DNA of 64,000 bases from NCBI GenBank assembly GCA_033763995.1, contig JANRJL010000060.1, positions 7,852-71,851 of the forward strand. Reading direction: 5' to 3'. The notes below the pieces were generated by a model. It saw only the letters and a list, made by a program, of their open reading frames with translations. It ran no database searches and was not told the origin of the DNA. Shown in pieces: positions 7,722 to 15,971 of this stretch (the stretch's first letter is position 1; each line of letters begins with the position of its first letter). The translations under genes were made by a program, and so were the position numbers. The DNA is from GCA-2737725 sp033763995. GTDB lineage: Bacteria; Pseudomonadota; Alphaproteobacteria; Rhodospirillales; Rhodospirillaceae.

Positions 7722-7854
7722 GTCATGCCGGACTAGATCCGGCATCCAGGTTTTCCGTTTTCCTTATCGAACGAGCTTACGCGAAATGAAACAGAAACCC
7801 TGGACCCCGGCTCAAGGTGTCCTCGGCGCGGAGCGCCTGCGGGGCCGGGGTGAC
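7722..7854. repeat. Dispersed palindromic element B, copy 2
   Basis: Begins GTCATGCCGGACTAGATCC (7722) and ends GGGGTGAC (7854). A first hairpin (GCCGGACTAGATCCGGC) is followed by ATCCAGG ... CCTGGA and a second GC hairpin carrying an inserted GGCGCGGAGCGCC (7824-7836). It fills the gap between ribD and nrdR. The layout is as in 4678-4811, with different loop sequences. Confidence 0.75.
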
Positions 7855-7869
7855 ATCCAGGAGAGTGGA

Positions 7870-8343
7870 CTACAAATTCTCATCAGCCTTGGGCGGCTCA
7901 TTGATGGTCTCAGCGAAGTTCTCGAAGTCTCTGATTTCACGGAAGTTTTTATACACCGACGCAAAGCGGATATAGGCCACCTTGTCGAGGCCCTGCAGGG
8001 CTTCCATAGCCATTTCGCCTACCACCGACGACGGGATTTCGCTTTCGCCCATGCTTTCCAGGCGGCGTTGGATGGAGTTCACCACCCGCTCGATGCGCTC
8101 CTCGTCCACGGGGCGTTTGCGGCAGGCGATCATGATGGAGCGCGCCAGCTTGTCGCGGTCGAACGGGCTGCGCTGGCCGTTCTTTTTCACCACGATGAGT
8201 TCGCGCAACTGAATGCGCTCGAAGGTGGTGAAGCGCGCGCTGCAGGCCGGGCACGCGCGCCGGCGACGGATCGCCGAATTGTCGTCGGTGGGCCGCGAAT
8301 CTTTCACCTGGGTATCGGCATGCCCGCAATAAGGACAACGCAT
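7870..8343 (-). CDS. nrdR: Transcriptional repressor NrdR
   Basis: 157 residues. NrdR is the ATP/dATP-sensing repressor of ribonucleotide reductase genes. The zinc ribbon is complete (MRCPYCG ... CPACSARFTTFE), followed by the ATP-cone (VVKKNGQRSPFDRDKLARSI) to about residue 140. ATG at 8343 with AGGGGA upstream. It stands between glyA and ribD, the standard alphaproteobacterial order. No ribonucleotide reductase gene is in the window, so its targets are elsewhere. Confidence 0.95.
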   Translation of the reverse strand: MRCPYCGHADTQVKDSRPTDDNSAIRRRRACPACSARFTTFERIQLRELIVVKKNGQRSPFDRDKLARSIMIACRKRPVDEERIERVVNSIQRRLESMGESEIPSSVVGEMAMEALQGLDKVAYIRFASVYKNFREIRDFENFAETINEPPKADENL

Positions 8344-8425
8344 GGAGTTCCCCTAAACAACGGCCCCCGGCGTTTACCGCCGGTGGGTTTGATTATGATG
8401 TCTTGGAGTCTACCCTGACCGCTAA

Positions 8426-9709
8426 TTATTGATAAATCGGAAACCTGCGGCACAAGTCCTTGACGCGGGCCCGGATGGAGGCCTCCACCGCCTCGGTCTG
8501 GCCGGGGTTGGCGGCCTGGGCATCCATGACCTCGCAGATCCACTCGCCCACCTGCTTGAATTCGGCCGTGCCGAAGCCCCGCGTGGTGGCGGCCGGAGAC
8601 CCCAGCCGAATGCCCGAGGTGACCGTCGGCTTTTCAGGGTCGAAGGGAATGCCGTTCTTGTTGGCCGTCATGCCCGAGCGCTCCAGCAAATGCTCGACCA
8701 CGTTGCCGGTCAGCTTCTTGCGGCGCAGGTCCACCAGCATGACGTGGCTGTCGGTGCCGCCCGAGACGATGTCGAGGCCGCCCTTCATCAGCGTTTCGGC
8801 CAGGATCTTGGCGTTGTCGATGACGCGCTGGGCATAGACCTTGAATTCGGGCTTCAACGCCTCGCCCAAGGCCACGGCCTTGCCCGCGATCACGTGCATG
8901 AGCGGCCCGCCTTGCAGGCCCGGGAACACGGCCGAGTTGATCTTTTTGCCGAGGTCTTCGCGGTTGGACAAAATCATGCCGCCGCGCGGCCCGCGCAGGG
9001 TTTTGTGCGTGGTCGTGGTCACGACATCCGCATGCGGCAGCGGGCTGGGGTAAAGGCCAGCGGCCACGAGGCCCGCGAAGTGCGCCATGTCGACCATCAG
9101 CAGCGCGTCGATGGATTTGGCGATTTGCGCGAACTTGGCGAAGTCGATGACGCGCGAATAGGCCGAACCGCCGGCGATGATGAGCTTGGGCTTGTGTTCC
9201 TTGGCAACCGCTTCAACCTGGTCGTAGTCGATCAGGCCATCCTGGCGGCGCACGCCGTAGGACACGACGTTGAACCACTTGCCCGAGTAATTGGCGGGCG
9301 AGCCGTGCGTGAGGTGCCCACCGGCGGCCAAGTCCATGCCCATGAAGGTGTCGCCGGGCTTCAGCAGCGCCATGAACACCGCCTGGTTGGCCGGCGCGCC
9401 CGCATGGGGCTGGACGTTGGCATAGGCGCAGTTGAACAGCTTTTTCGCGCGCTCGATGGCGATGGATTCCGAAACATCCACGAACTCGCAACCGCCGTAA
9501 TAGCGCTTGCCCGGATACCCTTCCGCGTACTTGTTGGTGAGCACGCTGCCCACGGCCTCCAGCACCGCCTTGCTGACGATGTTCTCGGACGCGATCAGTT
9601 CAATCTGGGTTTGCTGGCGCTCCAGTTCCTTGGCCACCGAGGCAAACACATCGGGGTCGGCCTCGCGCAAGTTGGCGCCGAAAAACGAGTTGGGTACGCG
9701 CTGGTCCAT
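8426..9709 (-). CDS. glyA: Serine hydroxymethyltransferase
   Basis: 427 residues, full length. GlyA interconverts serine and glycine and charges tetrahydrofolate with a one-carbon unit; it is a cytosolic PLP enzyme. IELIASENIVS, the YYGGCEFVD active-site segment and the PLP lysine in VVTTTTHKTLRGPRGG are all present. It is the second gene of the rpiB-glyA pair (26-base gap). A small hairpin without a T-run follows at 8367-8383, so read-through into nrdR is possible. Confidence 0.96.
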   Translation of the reverse strand: MDQRVPNSFFGANLREADPDVFASVAKELERQQTQIELIASENIVSKAVLEAVGSVLTNKYAEGYPGKRYYGGCEFVDVSESIAIERAKKLFNCAYANVQPHAGAPANQAVFMALLKPGDTFMGMDLAAGGHLTHGSPANYSGKWFNVVSYGVRRQDGLIDYDQVEAVAKEHKPKLIIAGGSAYSRVIDFAKFAQIAKSIDALLMVDMAHFAGLVAAGLYPSPLPHADVVTTTTHKTLRGPRGGMILSNREDLGKKINSAVFPGLQGGPLMHVIAGKAVALGEALKPEFKVYAQRVIDNAKILAETLMKGGLDIVSGGTDSHVMLVDLRRKKLTGNVVEHLLERSGMTANKNGIPFDPEKPTVTSGIRLGSPAATTRGFGTAEFKQVGEWICEVMDAQAANPGQTEAVEASIRARVKDLCRRFPIYQ

Positions 9710-9735
9710 CAGTCCGGTCCTTCTCTTTTTTGTTC

Positions 9736-10191
9736 TTATCCGAGTTTCGCAACGCGCGGGCCGTGGCGCCCGCCGCCGAACGGGGTGGCAAAAAACGCCC
9801 GCAGCATTTGCTTGGCGAGGTCGACATTCACGACCCGCGCGCCCAGGGCCAACACGTTGGCGTCGTTGTGCTCGCGCGCGAGGCGTGCGGTGTTTTCATC
9901 ATGGGCCAGGCCGGCGCGAATGCCCGCGTGGCGATTGGCCGCGATGCTGATGCCGATGCCGGTGCCGCAAATGGCCACGCCCGCCGCGGCCTTCTTGTCC
10001 AGGATGGCCCGGGCCAGGGCATGGCCGAAATCGGGATAACCGACCGAGTCTGGTGAATTTGTGCCGAGATCGAGGGGCTTGAAGCCCAAGGCCGTGAGTT
10101 CGGCCAGAAGGGCCGCTTTCAGCTCCACTCCGGCATGGTCGCTGGCGATCGCGACAACGTCTCCGGGGCGGGCCAAGGGGGTCTCGGGCAT
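9736..10191 (-). CDS. rpiB: Ribose-5-phosphate isomerase B
   Basis: 151 residues. Interconverts ribose 5-phosphate and ribulose 5-phosphate, which also supplies the RibB substrate. IASDHAGVELK, the GVAICGTGIGISIAANR motif with the catalytic Cys, and HNDANVLALGARVV are visible. ATG at 10191. Promoter search upstream (10192-10350) gave only weak matches. It opens the rpiB-glyA-nrdR-rib run and is divergent from mqsR. Confidence 0.93.
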   Translation of the reverse strand: MPETPLARPGDVVAIASDHAGVELKAALLAELTALGFKPLDLGTNSPDSVGYPDFGHALARAILDKKAAAGVAICGTGIGISIAANRHAGIRAGLAHDENTARLAREHNDANVLALGARVVNVDLAKQMLRAFFATPFGGGRHGPRVAKLG

Positions 10192-10354
10192 GATGGCGAA
10201 AGCAGCACTCTCTCGGTTTGGGGGCGCCCGGATAGCATATCCCGGTGGGGGTCGCTAGGGCGGAGCGATGGGTCAAATTTGACGAGAAAATCTGAGGTAT
10301 TGGCCAGGTCTTGAAATGTCGAAACCCGGGCGCAATCGCTATCGTCGACGCCCC

Positions 10355-10391
10355 TTGAAATCCAGGCGAAATACCCCCATAATGGGGGTAT
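10355..10391 (+). promoter_or_regulatory. Predicted mqsRA promoter with operator palindrome over the -10 and start codon
   Basis: TTGAAA (10355-10360), a 17-base spacer and CATAAT (10378-10383) make a near-consensus sigma-70 promoter. A perfect inverted repeat, ATACCCCCAT / ATGGGGGTAT with one central A, spans 10371-10391, covering the -10 and the first bases of the mqsR ATG. The predicted transcription start is about 10390, so the mRNA would be leaderless. MqsA-type antitoxins repress their own operon through palindromes; the exact repressor here is inferred. Confidence 0.65.
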
Positions 10392-10695
10392 GGAGAAGCG
10401 CAAGCCGCATTACCCGCTGGCCGAGATCAAAGCGGCGTTCGCCGATCCCGCGACACTGAACCGGTCCTACGTTTCGAAAATGGGCGCTGACGCGCTTGGA
10501 TTGGATGACGACGGCGTCGTGGCGGTCATTCAAGCCTTGACGCGCAAGGACTTCGACAAGTCGATGACCTCGAACGTCGATCACCGCGTCTGGCAGGACG
10601 TGTACCGGCCCCTGTTCGAAGGACGCCAACTCTATGTGAAGTTCACCGTGGACGCGCGCAACGCCTGTTACCTCATCAGCTTCAAGGAAGCCTGA
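10390..10695 (+). CDS. mqsR: MqsR-family type II toxin (mRNA interferase)
   Basis: 101 residues. MqsR is a RelE/YoeB-like, ribosome-independent endoribonuclease (E. coli prefers GCU). Family features are KRKPHYPLAEIKAAF at the N-terminus, a DDDGVVAVIQALTRKDFDKSMTS segment, a Trp-Gln-Asp-Val-Tyr block and YVKFTVDARNACYLISFKEA at the C-terminus. The ATG at 10390 lies within the promoter palindrome; the G-run is only two bases from it, too close for a normal Shine-Dalgarno, which again points to leaderless translation. Toxin before antitoxin is the normal order for this family. Confidence 0.85.
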   Translation: MEKRKPHYPLAEIKAAFADPATLNRSYVSKMGADALGLDDDGVVAVIQALTRKDFDKSMTSNVDHRVWQDVYRPLFEGRQLYVKFTVDARNACYLISFKEA

Positions 10696-10698
10696 ATC

Positions 10699-11232
10699 AT
10701 GGCCAAGACTCCCCGTCAGTATCCCGAAATCCTGATCAGCGCCGAAAGCGGGCGGCCTATGAAGCGCGGCCTGAAGCGCGTGCCGATCACCGTCGCCGGC
10801 CGGGTTCATTATTACAACCAGCCGGGCTGGTGGTGCGACCTGAAGAACCCCGATGACCTCGAAGGCCAACTGGTCGACGAGGACAATCAGGTGGCGGAAA
10901 TGGCCCGGCGCACGCTGGAGGCCAAGGCGAAGGGCGCGATTTTCACTCCACTCGCGATCCGGGCCATCCGCATCCGCTGCGGCCTGAGCCAACGCGACGC
11001 GGGACGGCTGTTCGGCACCGGGGAGAAGTCCTTCGAGAAATACGAGAGCGGACAGATCAAGCCATCCAAGCCGACGATTCATCTCTTGCGGTTGGCGATG
11101 CAGAAGCCGGATTTGTTCCGCAAGCCGAAGTCGCCATCGCGACCGGGCCAAACCGACGTGGCGTTGATCCGCAAGACGATCAAGGCGGCCAATCTCGACC
11201 GCTATTACGGCGCCCTGCTCGGCACGAAATAG
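10699..11232 (+). CDS. mqsA: MqsA-like antitoxin with degenerate zinc domain
   Basis: 177 residues, 3 bases after mqsR. The C-terminal half (about residues 85-140) is an MqsA-type HTH: IRIRCGLSQRDAGRLFGTGEKSFEKYESGQIKPS, followed by TIHLLRLAMQKPDL. The N-terminal half keeps the MqsA layout (PITVAGRVHYYNQPGWWCD), but of the four zinc cysteines in the E. coli protein only the one in WWC remains. A C-terminal tail of about 35 residues is extra. It is expected to neutralise MqsR and repress the promoter above. Confidence 0.8.
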   Translation: MAKTPRQYPEILISAESGRPMKRGLKRVPITVAGRVHYYNQPGWWCDLKNPDDLEGQLVDEDNQVAEMARRTLEAKAKGAIFTPLAIRAIRIRCGLSQRDAGRLFGTGEKSFEKYESGQIKPSKPTIHLLRLAMQKPDLFRKPKSPSRPGQTDVALIRKTIKAANLDRYYGALLGTK

Positions 11233-11238
11233 AGTGGC

Positions 11239-11514
11239 CTACGCATACCTCCCCGGCTTGCGGGGCGTTTGGGGCGCGGGGTCGTCGCCCTGCTCGATCT
11301 TCATCAGCATGCTGATGAGCTTGCGCATGGCGTTCATCTTGAGGCTGTAGGCGGTCATGGTGGGCGAGCCGACGATGCTGGTCTCGATGCCGGTGATGGC
11401 GTCGATGGCGATCACCTTGACCGCGTTGCCGACGGTGATCACCTCGAACAGCACCTCGCGGTTCGCCCAATGGGGCGGCAGCGCGTCATGGGAGTCTGGC
11501 TTGAAGTCGGTCAT
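11239..11514 (-). CDS. Conserved hypothetical protein, DUF6898-like
   Basis: 91 residues, cytosolic. The middle (EVITVGNAVKVIAIDAITGIETSIVGSP) followed by helical LKMNAMRKLISMLMKI is typical of a small alphaproteobacterial family of unknown function that I associate with DUF6898. ATG at 11514. It faces mqsA convergently with a 6-base gap. The C-terminal tail is disordered (Pro/Arg-rich). Confidence 0.6.
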   Translation of the reverse strand: MTDFKPDSHDALPPHWANREVLFEVITVGNAVKVIAIDAITGIETSIVGSPTMTAYSLKMNAMRKLISMLMKIEQGDDPAPQTPRKPGRYA

Positions 11515-11657
11515 CGGCGGCCGGAGTTTTGCACGCTCAACGCTAGTCGAAAATGCGTGAAAACCTCGTTAAAAGCCCCGCCAGCGCCGGAATGAGGGTT
11601 CGCTGTTCACGAGCCGTATGATAGGTCACGCACGGCACGACAAGACCGGGGTCGCCA

Positions 11658-12500
11658 GTGAATCTGACACGCTTCTGGAGCCGCATACGCACGCTGGTTC
11701 CCCTCGGCGCCTACCCATTGCTGGCCCCGCTTTATCGGCTGCGTCGGCGGCGCCACCTCGCGCGGCTCGAACGGCACGACCGCGCCTTCGGCGCGGCGCA
11801 TCCGGGCGTGTCGTTTCCGCCCGCCGACATGCGTTACAAGGTCGCCGGCCCGTGCACGGTGGACCTGTTTTGGCACAGCGGCGAACTGATTCTGGCCGAC
11901 ATCGCGCGCGCCATGGCAACGGTCGGGGCGACCCTGGCCGGGCCGCAGTCGTTCTTGGACTTCGGGTGCGGCTGCGGACGGCTCGCGCACGCCGTCGCCG
12001 CGTCCATGCCGGATTTGCGCTATGCCGGCTGCGACATCGACCGTCGCGCCATCGGCTGGTGCCGCGACAACCTGCCCGGCCAAAGCTTCGTCGCCAACGG
12101 CGAACACCCGCCCTGCCCTTTTCCTGACGGAACCTTCGACGTGGTGTGGTGCGGATCGGTGTTCACGCATATCGATGAAGCCCGGCAGGACGAGTGGCTG
12201 AGCGAGTTGAAACGCATCCTCAAGCCCGGCGGCCTGCTGTTGGCCAGCGTTCACGGGCGCGACAGTTGGGCCGGCCGGCTGCCGGCCTGGGTCATCCGCG
12301 ACCTTGAACGCACGGGATTTCTCTTTGCCGACACCGGCGCCGACGCGGGCATTCACCCCGACTGGTACCGCGTCGCCTGGCACTCGGAAGCCTATATCAG
12401 GCGGCACTGGGCGCGCTTTTTCGACGTAGCGCAATATCTGGCCAAGGGCCTGAACAACCATCAGGATATCGTCGTGTGTCAGAAAACAGGCGGCCCATGA
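11658..12500 (+). CDS. Class I SAM-dependent methyltransferase
   Basis: 280 residues. Motif I is FLDFGCGCGRLAHAVA (about residues 99-114), then AGCDIDRRAIGW for the acidic loop, FDVVWCGSVFTHID for motif IV and LKPGGLLLASVHG. Substrate unknown. The N-terminus is basic with a hydrophobic stretch (LVPLGAYPLLAPLY) that could touch the membrane. The start is a GTG at 11658, with no in-frame ATG until MRYK far inside, so it is uncertain. The stop overlaps the ATG of the acylase gene (ATGA), implying one transcript. Confidence 0.75.
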   Translation: MNLTRFWSRIRTLVPLGAYPLLAPLYRLRRRRHLARLERHDRAFGAAHPGVSFPPADMRYKVAGPCTVDLFWHSGELILADIARAMATVGATLAGPQSFLDFGCGCGRLAHAVAASMPDLRYAGCDIDRRAIGWCRDNLPGQSFVANGEHPPCPFPDGTFDVVWCGSVFTHIDEARQDEWLSELKRILKPGGLLLASVHGRDSWAGRLPAWVIRDLERTGFLFADTGADAGIHPDWYRVAWHSEAYIRRHWARFFDVAQYLAKGLNNHQDIVVCQKTGGP

Positions 12501-14872
12501 CGGCGAGCATGATGAAGTTGGTTCTCGGCGCGATAGGCGCCGTCGTGGCCCTCGCGGCTGTGGCTGTCGGATACGCCTTGCTGGCCGCGATCCTGGCCCT
12601 GCCCCAAACCGACGGCGAATTGAAGCTAACCGGCCTTGCGGCCCCCGTCTCGGTCACGCGCGATGAACGCGGCGTGCCATGGATCACGGCCGAGACCGCC
12701 GCCGACGCATACATGGCCTTGGGCTTCGTCCATGCCCAGGATCGTTTTTTCCAGATGGAAATGACGCGGCGCACGGGCCAAGGGCGCCTGGCCGAGATCA
12801 TTGGGCGCGCGGGGCTCGGCACGGACAGGTTCATGCGCACCTTGGGGCTCTATCGGCGCACGCAAGAAGCATTGGCGGGCGCGGACCCCGAAACCCTGGC
12901 GGCCTTCGAGGCCTACGCCAAGGGCGTCAACGCTTTCCTCGCGCAGGGCCATCTACCATTGGAATTCAAGCTGCTGTTCATTGCCTCCGAGCCTTGGCAG
13001 CCGGCGGACTCGCTCGTCTGGCAGCGGCTCATGGGCCTGCAACTGTCGGCCAACTGGCGCGGGGAACTGTCGCAGGCCGCGTTCAACGCCAAACTTGGCC
13101 CCGAACGCATGGGTGAGCTGTTCCCCAATGTCGACGGCCAATTCCCCATCACGATGGCGGCCACCCTGCCCGGCCGTTTCGCCAAAGCCTTGAACGACGC
13201 CATGCGCGCCGTGGTGGAACCGAGCCTCGCCTCTAATGTGTGGGCCGTTGCCGGCACGCGCACCGAGTCAGGCCGACCCTTGCTTGCCAACGATCCGCAC
13301 CTGAATTTTCAGGCGCCCAACATGTGGTACCTGGCGGGCTTGAGCTATCCCGGCACGACCCTGGTCGGCGCCACGGTGCCCGGCGTACCGCTGCATCTGC
13401 TGGGTCACAACGGATCCCTGGCGTGGGGGTTCACCACCACTCACGGCGACACCCAGGATTTGTTCGTCGAAACGCTCAACGACGACGACACCTACGCCAC
13501 ACCCGATGGCCCGCGTGCGTTCACGGCCCGCGAGGAAACCATCGCCGTGCGCTTCGGCGTGCCGGAAAAAATCACCGTGCGTGAAACCCGCCACGGCCCG
13601 GTCATCAGCGACATCCTGCCGACATCGGACACGGCGGTGGTTGTCGCGGGCCAGCCGCGCGTCATCGCCCTGGCCGCGACATTGCTGGAGGCCGACGATC
13701 GGACGAGCGATGCCATCTTCCGCATGGCGCGCGCCACGACGGTGGAGCAGTTTCGCGAGGCCGCGCGCGGCTTTTACTCGCCGCAGCACAACGTCATGTT
13801 CGCCGACAGCAAGGGCGGCATCGGCTATCTCATGGCCGGGCGCGTGCCCTTGCGAAAAAGCCCCGCCTGCAACGGCATGTTGCCCGCCGACGGCGCCAGC
13901 GGCGCCTGCGATTGGACCGGTTGGGCGCCCTTCGATCTGCAACCGCAACGCATCAACCCGCCCGAGGGCGTGCTGATCAACGCCAACAACCGCATCGTGC
14001 CCGATGACTATCCCGTGCTGATCGCCGCCGACTGGCCCGAGGGCTACCGCGCGCAACGCATCGAGGAGGCCCTCGCCGCACGCGCCGGCCTGACCATGAA
14101 CGACATGATCGGCCTGCAGCACGATCATGTCTCGCTCATGGCGCGCGAGATGTTGCCGTTGCTGCTGGCGCGCGCCGCGCCCACTGACGAATTCGGAATG
14201 CGGCTGCAGGAACACCTCTCGGCCTGGGACGGCACCATGGGGCGCGAACGCATCGGGCCGCTGATTTTCGCGCTGTGGATGGAAAAACTGAAGGCGCGCC
14301 TCGTCGCCGACGAATTAGGCGAGTTGTACGACGATCTGTTCGGCGTGCGCCCGGCGCTGATCAAATCCATCCTCACCGAGAAACCAGCGTGGTGCGACGA
14401 CATCGCCACGCCCGCAGCCGAGAGTTGCGACACTCAGGTCAACGCCGCCTGGGCCGACACCATCGCCTGGATCAAAAACAATGCGGGTGACGATGACAGC
14501 GCGTGGCGCTGGGGACAGTGGCATGTCGCGCGGTTTTCGCATCCCCTGTTCGGCACCATTCCGGGGTTGTCGGCGCTGGGCGGCTTCGCGGCGGCCACGG
14601 ACGGCGACGATTTCACCGTCAATCGCGGCTCGTTCACGCCGTCGTCGTCGCGGATTCCCTTCCGCCATCGCCATGGCGCCGGCTACCGCGCGGTCTATGA
14701 TTTATCCGACCTCGCCAAATCGAAATTCGCCATGGCGGGCGGGCAATCGGCGCACGTCTTTTCGCCCCACCTGGACGACCTCACCCCCGATTGGGCCGAC
14801 GGCGGCATGTTCGTTTTGACCCCGCCCGCCGGCGGTTCCGGGCGGGCGCTCAAGCTGGTTCCGCGACCCTGA
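12497..14872 (+). CDS. Penicillin acylase family protein (Ntn hydrolase)
   Basis: 791 residues. An N-terminal signal/anchor (residues about 5-32) precedes the acylase alpha chain; the beta-chain start is SNVWAVAGTRTESGRPLLANDPHL, where the Ser after a Ala-rich linker would be the nucleophile freed by self-cleavage. HNGSLAWGFTTTHGDTQDL and the late NRGSFTPSSSRIPFRHRHGAGYR fit the family. Members cleave amides such as beta-lactams or acyl-homoserine lactones in the periplasm; the substrate here is not known. The ATG at 12497 (ATGA overlap, AGGCGG upstream) is preferred over the GTG at 12476. Confidence 0.88.
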   Translation: MTASMMKLVLGAIGAVVALAAVAVGYALLAAILALPQTDGELKLTGLAAPVSVTRDERGVPWITAETAADAYMALGFVHAQDRFFQMEMTRRTGQGRLAEIIGRAGLGTDRFMRTLGLYRRTQEALAGADPETLAAFEAYAKGVNAFLAQGHLPLEFKLLFIASEPWQPADSLVWQRLMGLQLSANWRGELSQAAFNAKLGPERMGELFPNVDGQFPITMAATLPGRFAKALNDAMRAVVEPSLASNVWAVAGTRTESGRPLLANDPHLNFQAPNMWYLAGLSYPGTTLVGATVPGVPLHLLGHNGSLAWGFTTTHGDTQDLFVETLNDDDTYATPDGPRAFTAREETIAVRFGVPEKITVRETRHGPVISDILPTSDTAVVVAGQPRVIALAATLLEADDRTSDAIFRMARATTVEQFREAARGFYSPQHNVMFADSKGGIGYLMAGRVPLRKSPACNGMLPADGASGACDWTGWAPFDLQPQRINPPEGVLINANNRIVPDDYPVLIAADWPEGYRAQRIEEALAARAGLTMNDMIGLQHDHVSLMAREMLPLLLARAAPTDEFGMRLQEHLSAWDGTMGRERIGPLIFALWMEKLKARLVADELGELYDDLFGVRPALIKSILTEKPAWCDDIATPAAESCDTQVNAAWADTIAWIKNNAGDDDSAWRWGQWHVARFSHPLFGTIPGLSALGGFAAATDGDDFTVNRGSFTPSSSRIPFRHRHGAGYRAVYDLSDLAKSKFAMAGGQSAHVFSPHLDDLTPDWADGGMFVLTPPAGGSGRALKLVPRP

Positions 14873-14947
14873 CTTGAGGCGGGCCCCGAAAACCGCTACA
14901 TTGGCCGTTGAATCTGTTGAAGTTTTCAGGCCTCCCTCGATAGGCGC

Positions 14948-15937
14948 ATGGCAAAAGACCCGGGCGACAAGGGCGTCACGATCATCAAGCGCGTCAAGAA
15001 AGGTGGCGAAGCCCACCATGGCGGCGCGTGGAAAGTGGCCTACGCCGACTTCGTCACCGCCATGATGGCGTTCTTCCTGCTGCTGTGGCTGCTGAATGCG
15101 GTCACCGAGGAACAGCTCAACGGCATCGCCGATTACTTCACGCCCATCGCCGCCTCGACGCGCGAGAGCGGCGCGGGCGGCATGCTCGGCGGCCAGACCA
15201 TCGGCGAAGGCGCCTCGCAGTCGCGCACCGGCTCCACCTCGGCCGTGATCCTGCCCCCGCCCTCCATCGGCTCGGGCGGCGAGGACAGCGCCGATGCCGC
15301 CGAAAGCCAAGCCGCCAGCGAAGAAGATGCCGAGTCCGCGCAAGAAGCGCAGCAACAACGGCAGTTCGAGCAGGTCACCGCCGAACTCAAGGAAAAGATC
15401 AGCGGTATTCCCGAGTTGGCGCCCATGGCCAACAGCCTGTTGATCGATTCCACGCCGGAAGGCCTGCGCATCCAGATCATGGATCAGGACAAGATCGACA
15501 TGTTCTCGCCCGGCAGCGCGAACCTTTATCCGCGCGCCAAGGAACTGCTGGCGCAGATCGCCAAGATCATCCGCAAGCTGCCCAACAAGATCAGCCTGTC
15601 CGGCCATACCGATCCGTCGGGCTACGTGGACCCCACCGGGTACACCAACTGGGAACTGTCCTCGGACCGCGCGCTGGCCACCCGCCGCGCGCTGCTGGAA
15701 GGCGGCCTCGAGGACAATCAGATTCAAAAAGTCATCGGCGTGTCCGACCGCGAACCCATGGACCCGCTCCAGGCCCGCAGCCCGCGCAATCGCCGCGTGT
15801 CCATCGTGTTGCTCCGGGCCCAGGACGTGAAGGTCGAGCAGTTCGACCGCCTGCCGCGCTTCCTGGAAAAGTCCAGCCCGCCGCCCGTCGACGGACAGAC
15901 CGGGGAAAACCTTGGCCGCCCAGGCTCGGGCGGTTAA
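14948..15937 (+). CDS. motB: Flagellar motor stator protein MotB
   Basis: 329 residues. A cytosolic basic N-terminus (IIKRVKKGGEAHHGGAWK) is followed by one membrane helix with the ion-channel Asp (Asp34 in YADFVTAMMAFFLLLWLLNA). A long Ala/Glu/Gln-rich linker (about 75-150) and a peptidoglycan-binding OmpA domain (LSGHTDPSGYV, SSDRALATRRALLEGG, NRRVSIVLL) complete it. No motA lies next to it. The linker is longer than in E. coli MotB. It may work with the FliL-like protein at 1870-2376, but they are far apart. Confidence 0.93.
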   Translation: MAKDPGDKGVTIIKRVKKGGEAHHGGAWKVAYADFVTAMMAFFLLLWLLNAVTEEQLNGIADYFTPIAASTRESGAGGMLGGQTIGEGASQSRTGSTSAVILPPPSIGSGGEDSADAAESQAASEEDAESAQEAQQQRQFEQVTAELKEKISGIPELAPMANSLLIDSTPEGLRIQIMDQDKIDMFSPGSANLYPRAKELLAQIAKIIRKLPNKISLSGHTDPSGYVDPTGYTNWELSSDRALATRRALLEGGLEDNQIQKVIGVSDREPMDPLQARSPRNRRVSIVLLRAQDVKVEQFDRLPRFLEKSSPPPVDGQTGENLGRPGSGG

Positions 15938-15971
15938 GGTTGGGCATGAACGCGGGGCGCACGACAGTCTG

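Noticed and set aside
8367..8383. Hairpin CCGGCG/CGCCGG after glyA as an intrinsic terminator
   Set aside because: No T-run follows on either strand, so termination is not supported.
4645..8425. FMN riboswitch (RFN element) in the riboflavin cluster
   Set aside because: I looked for the conserved RFN core in the gaps of the rib genes on both strands and found only palindromic repeats.
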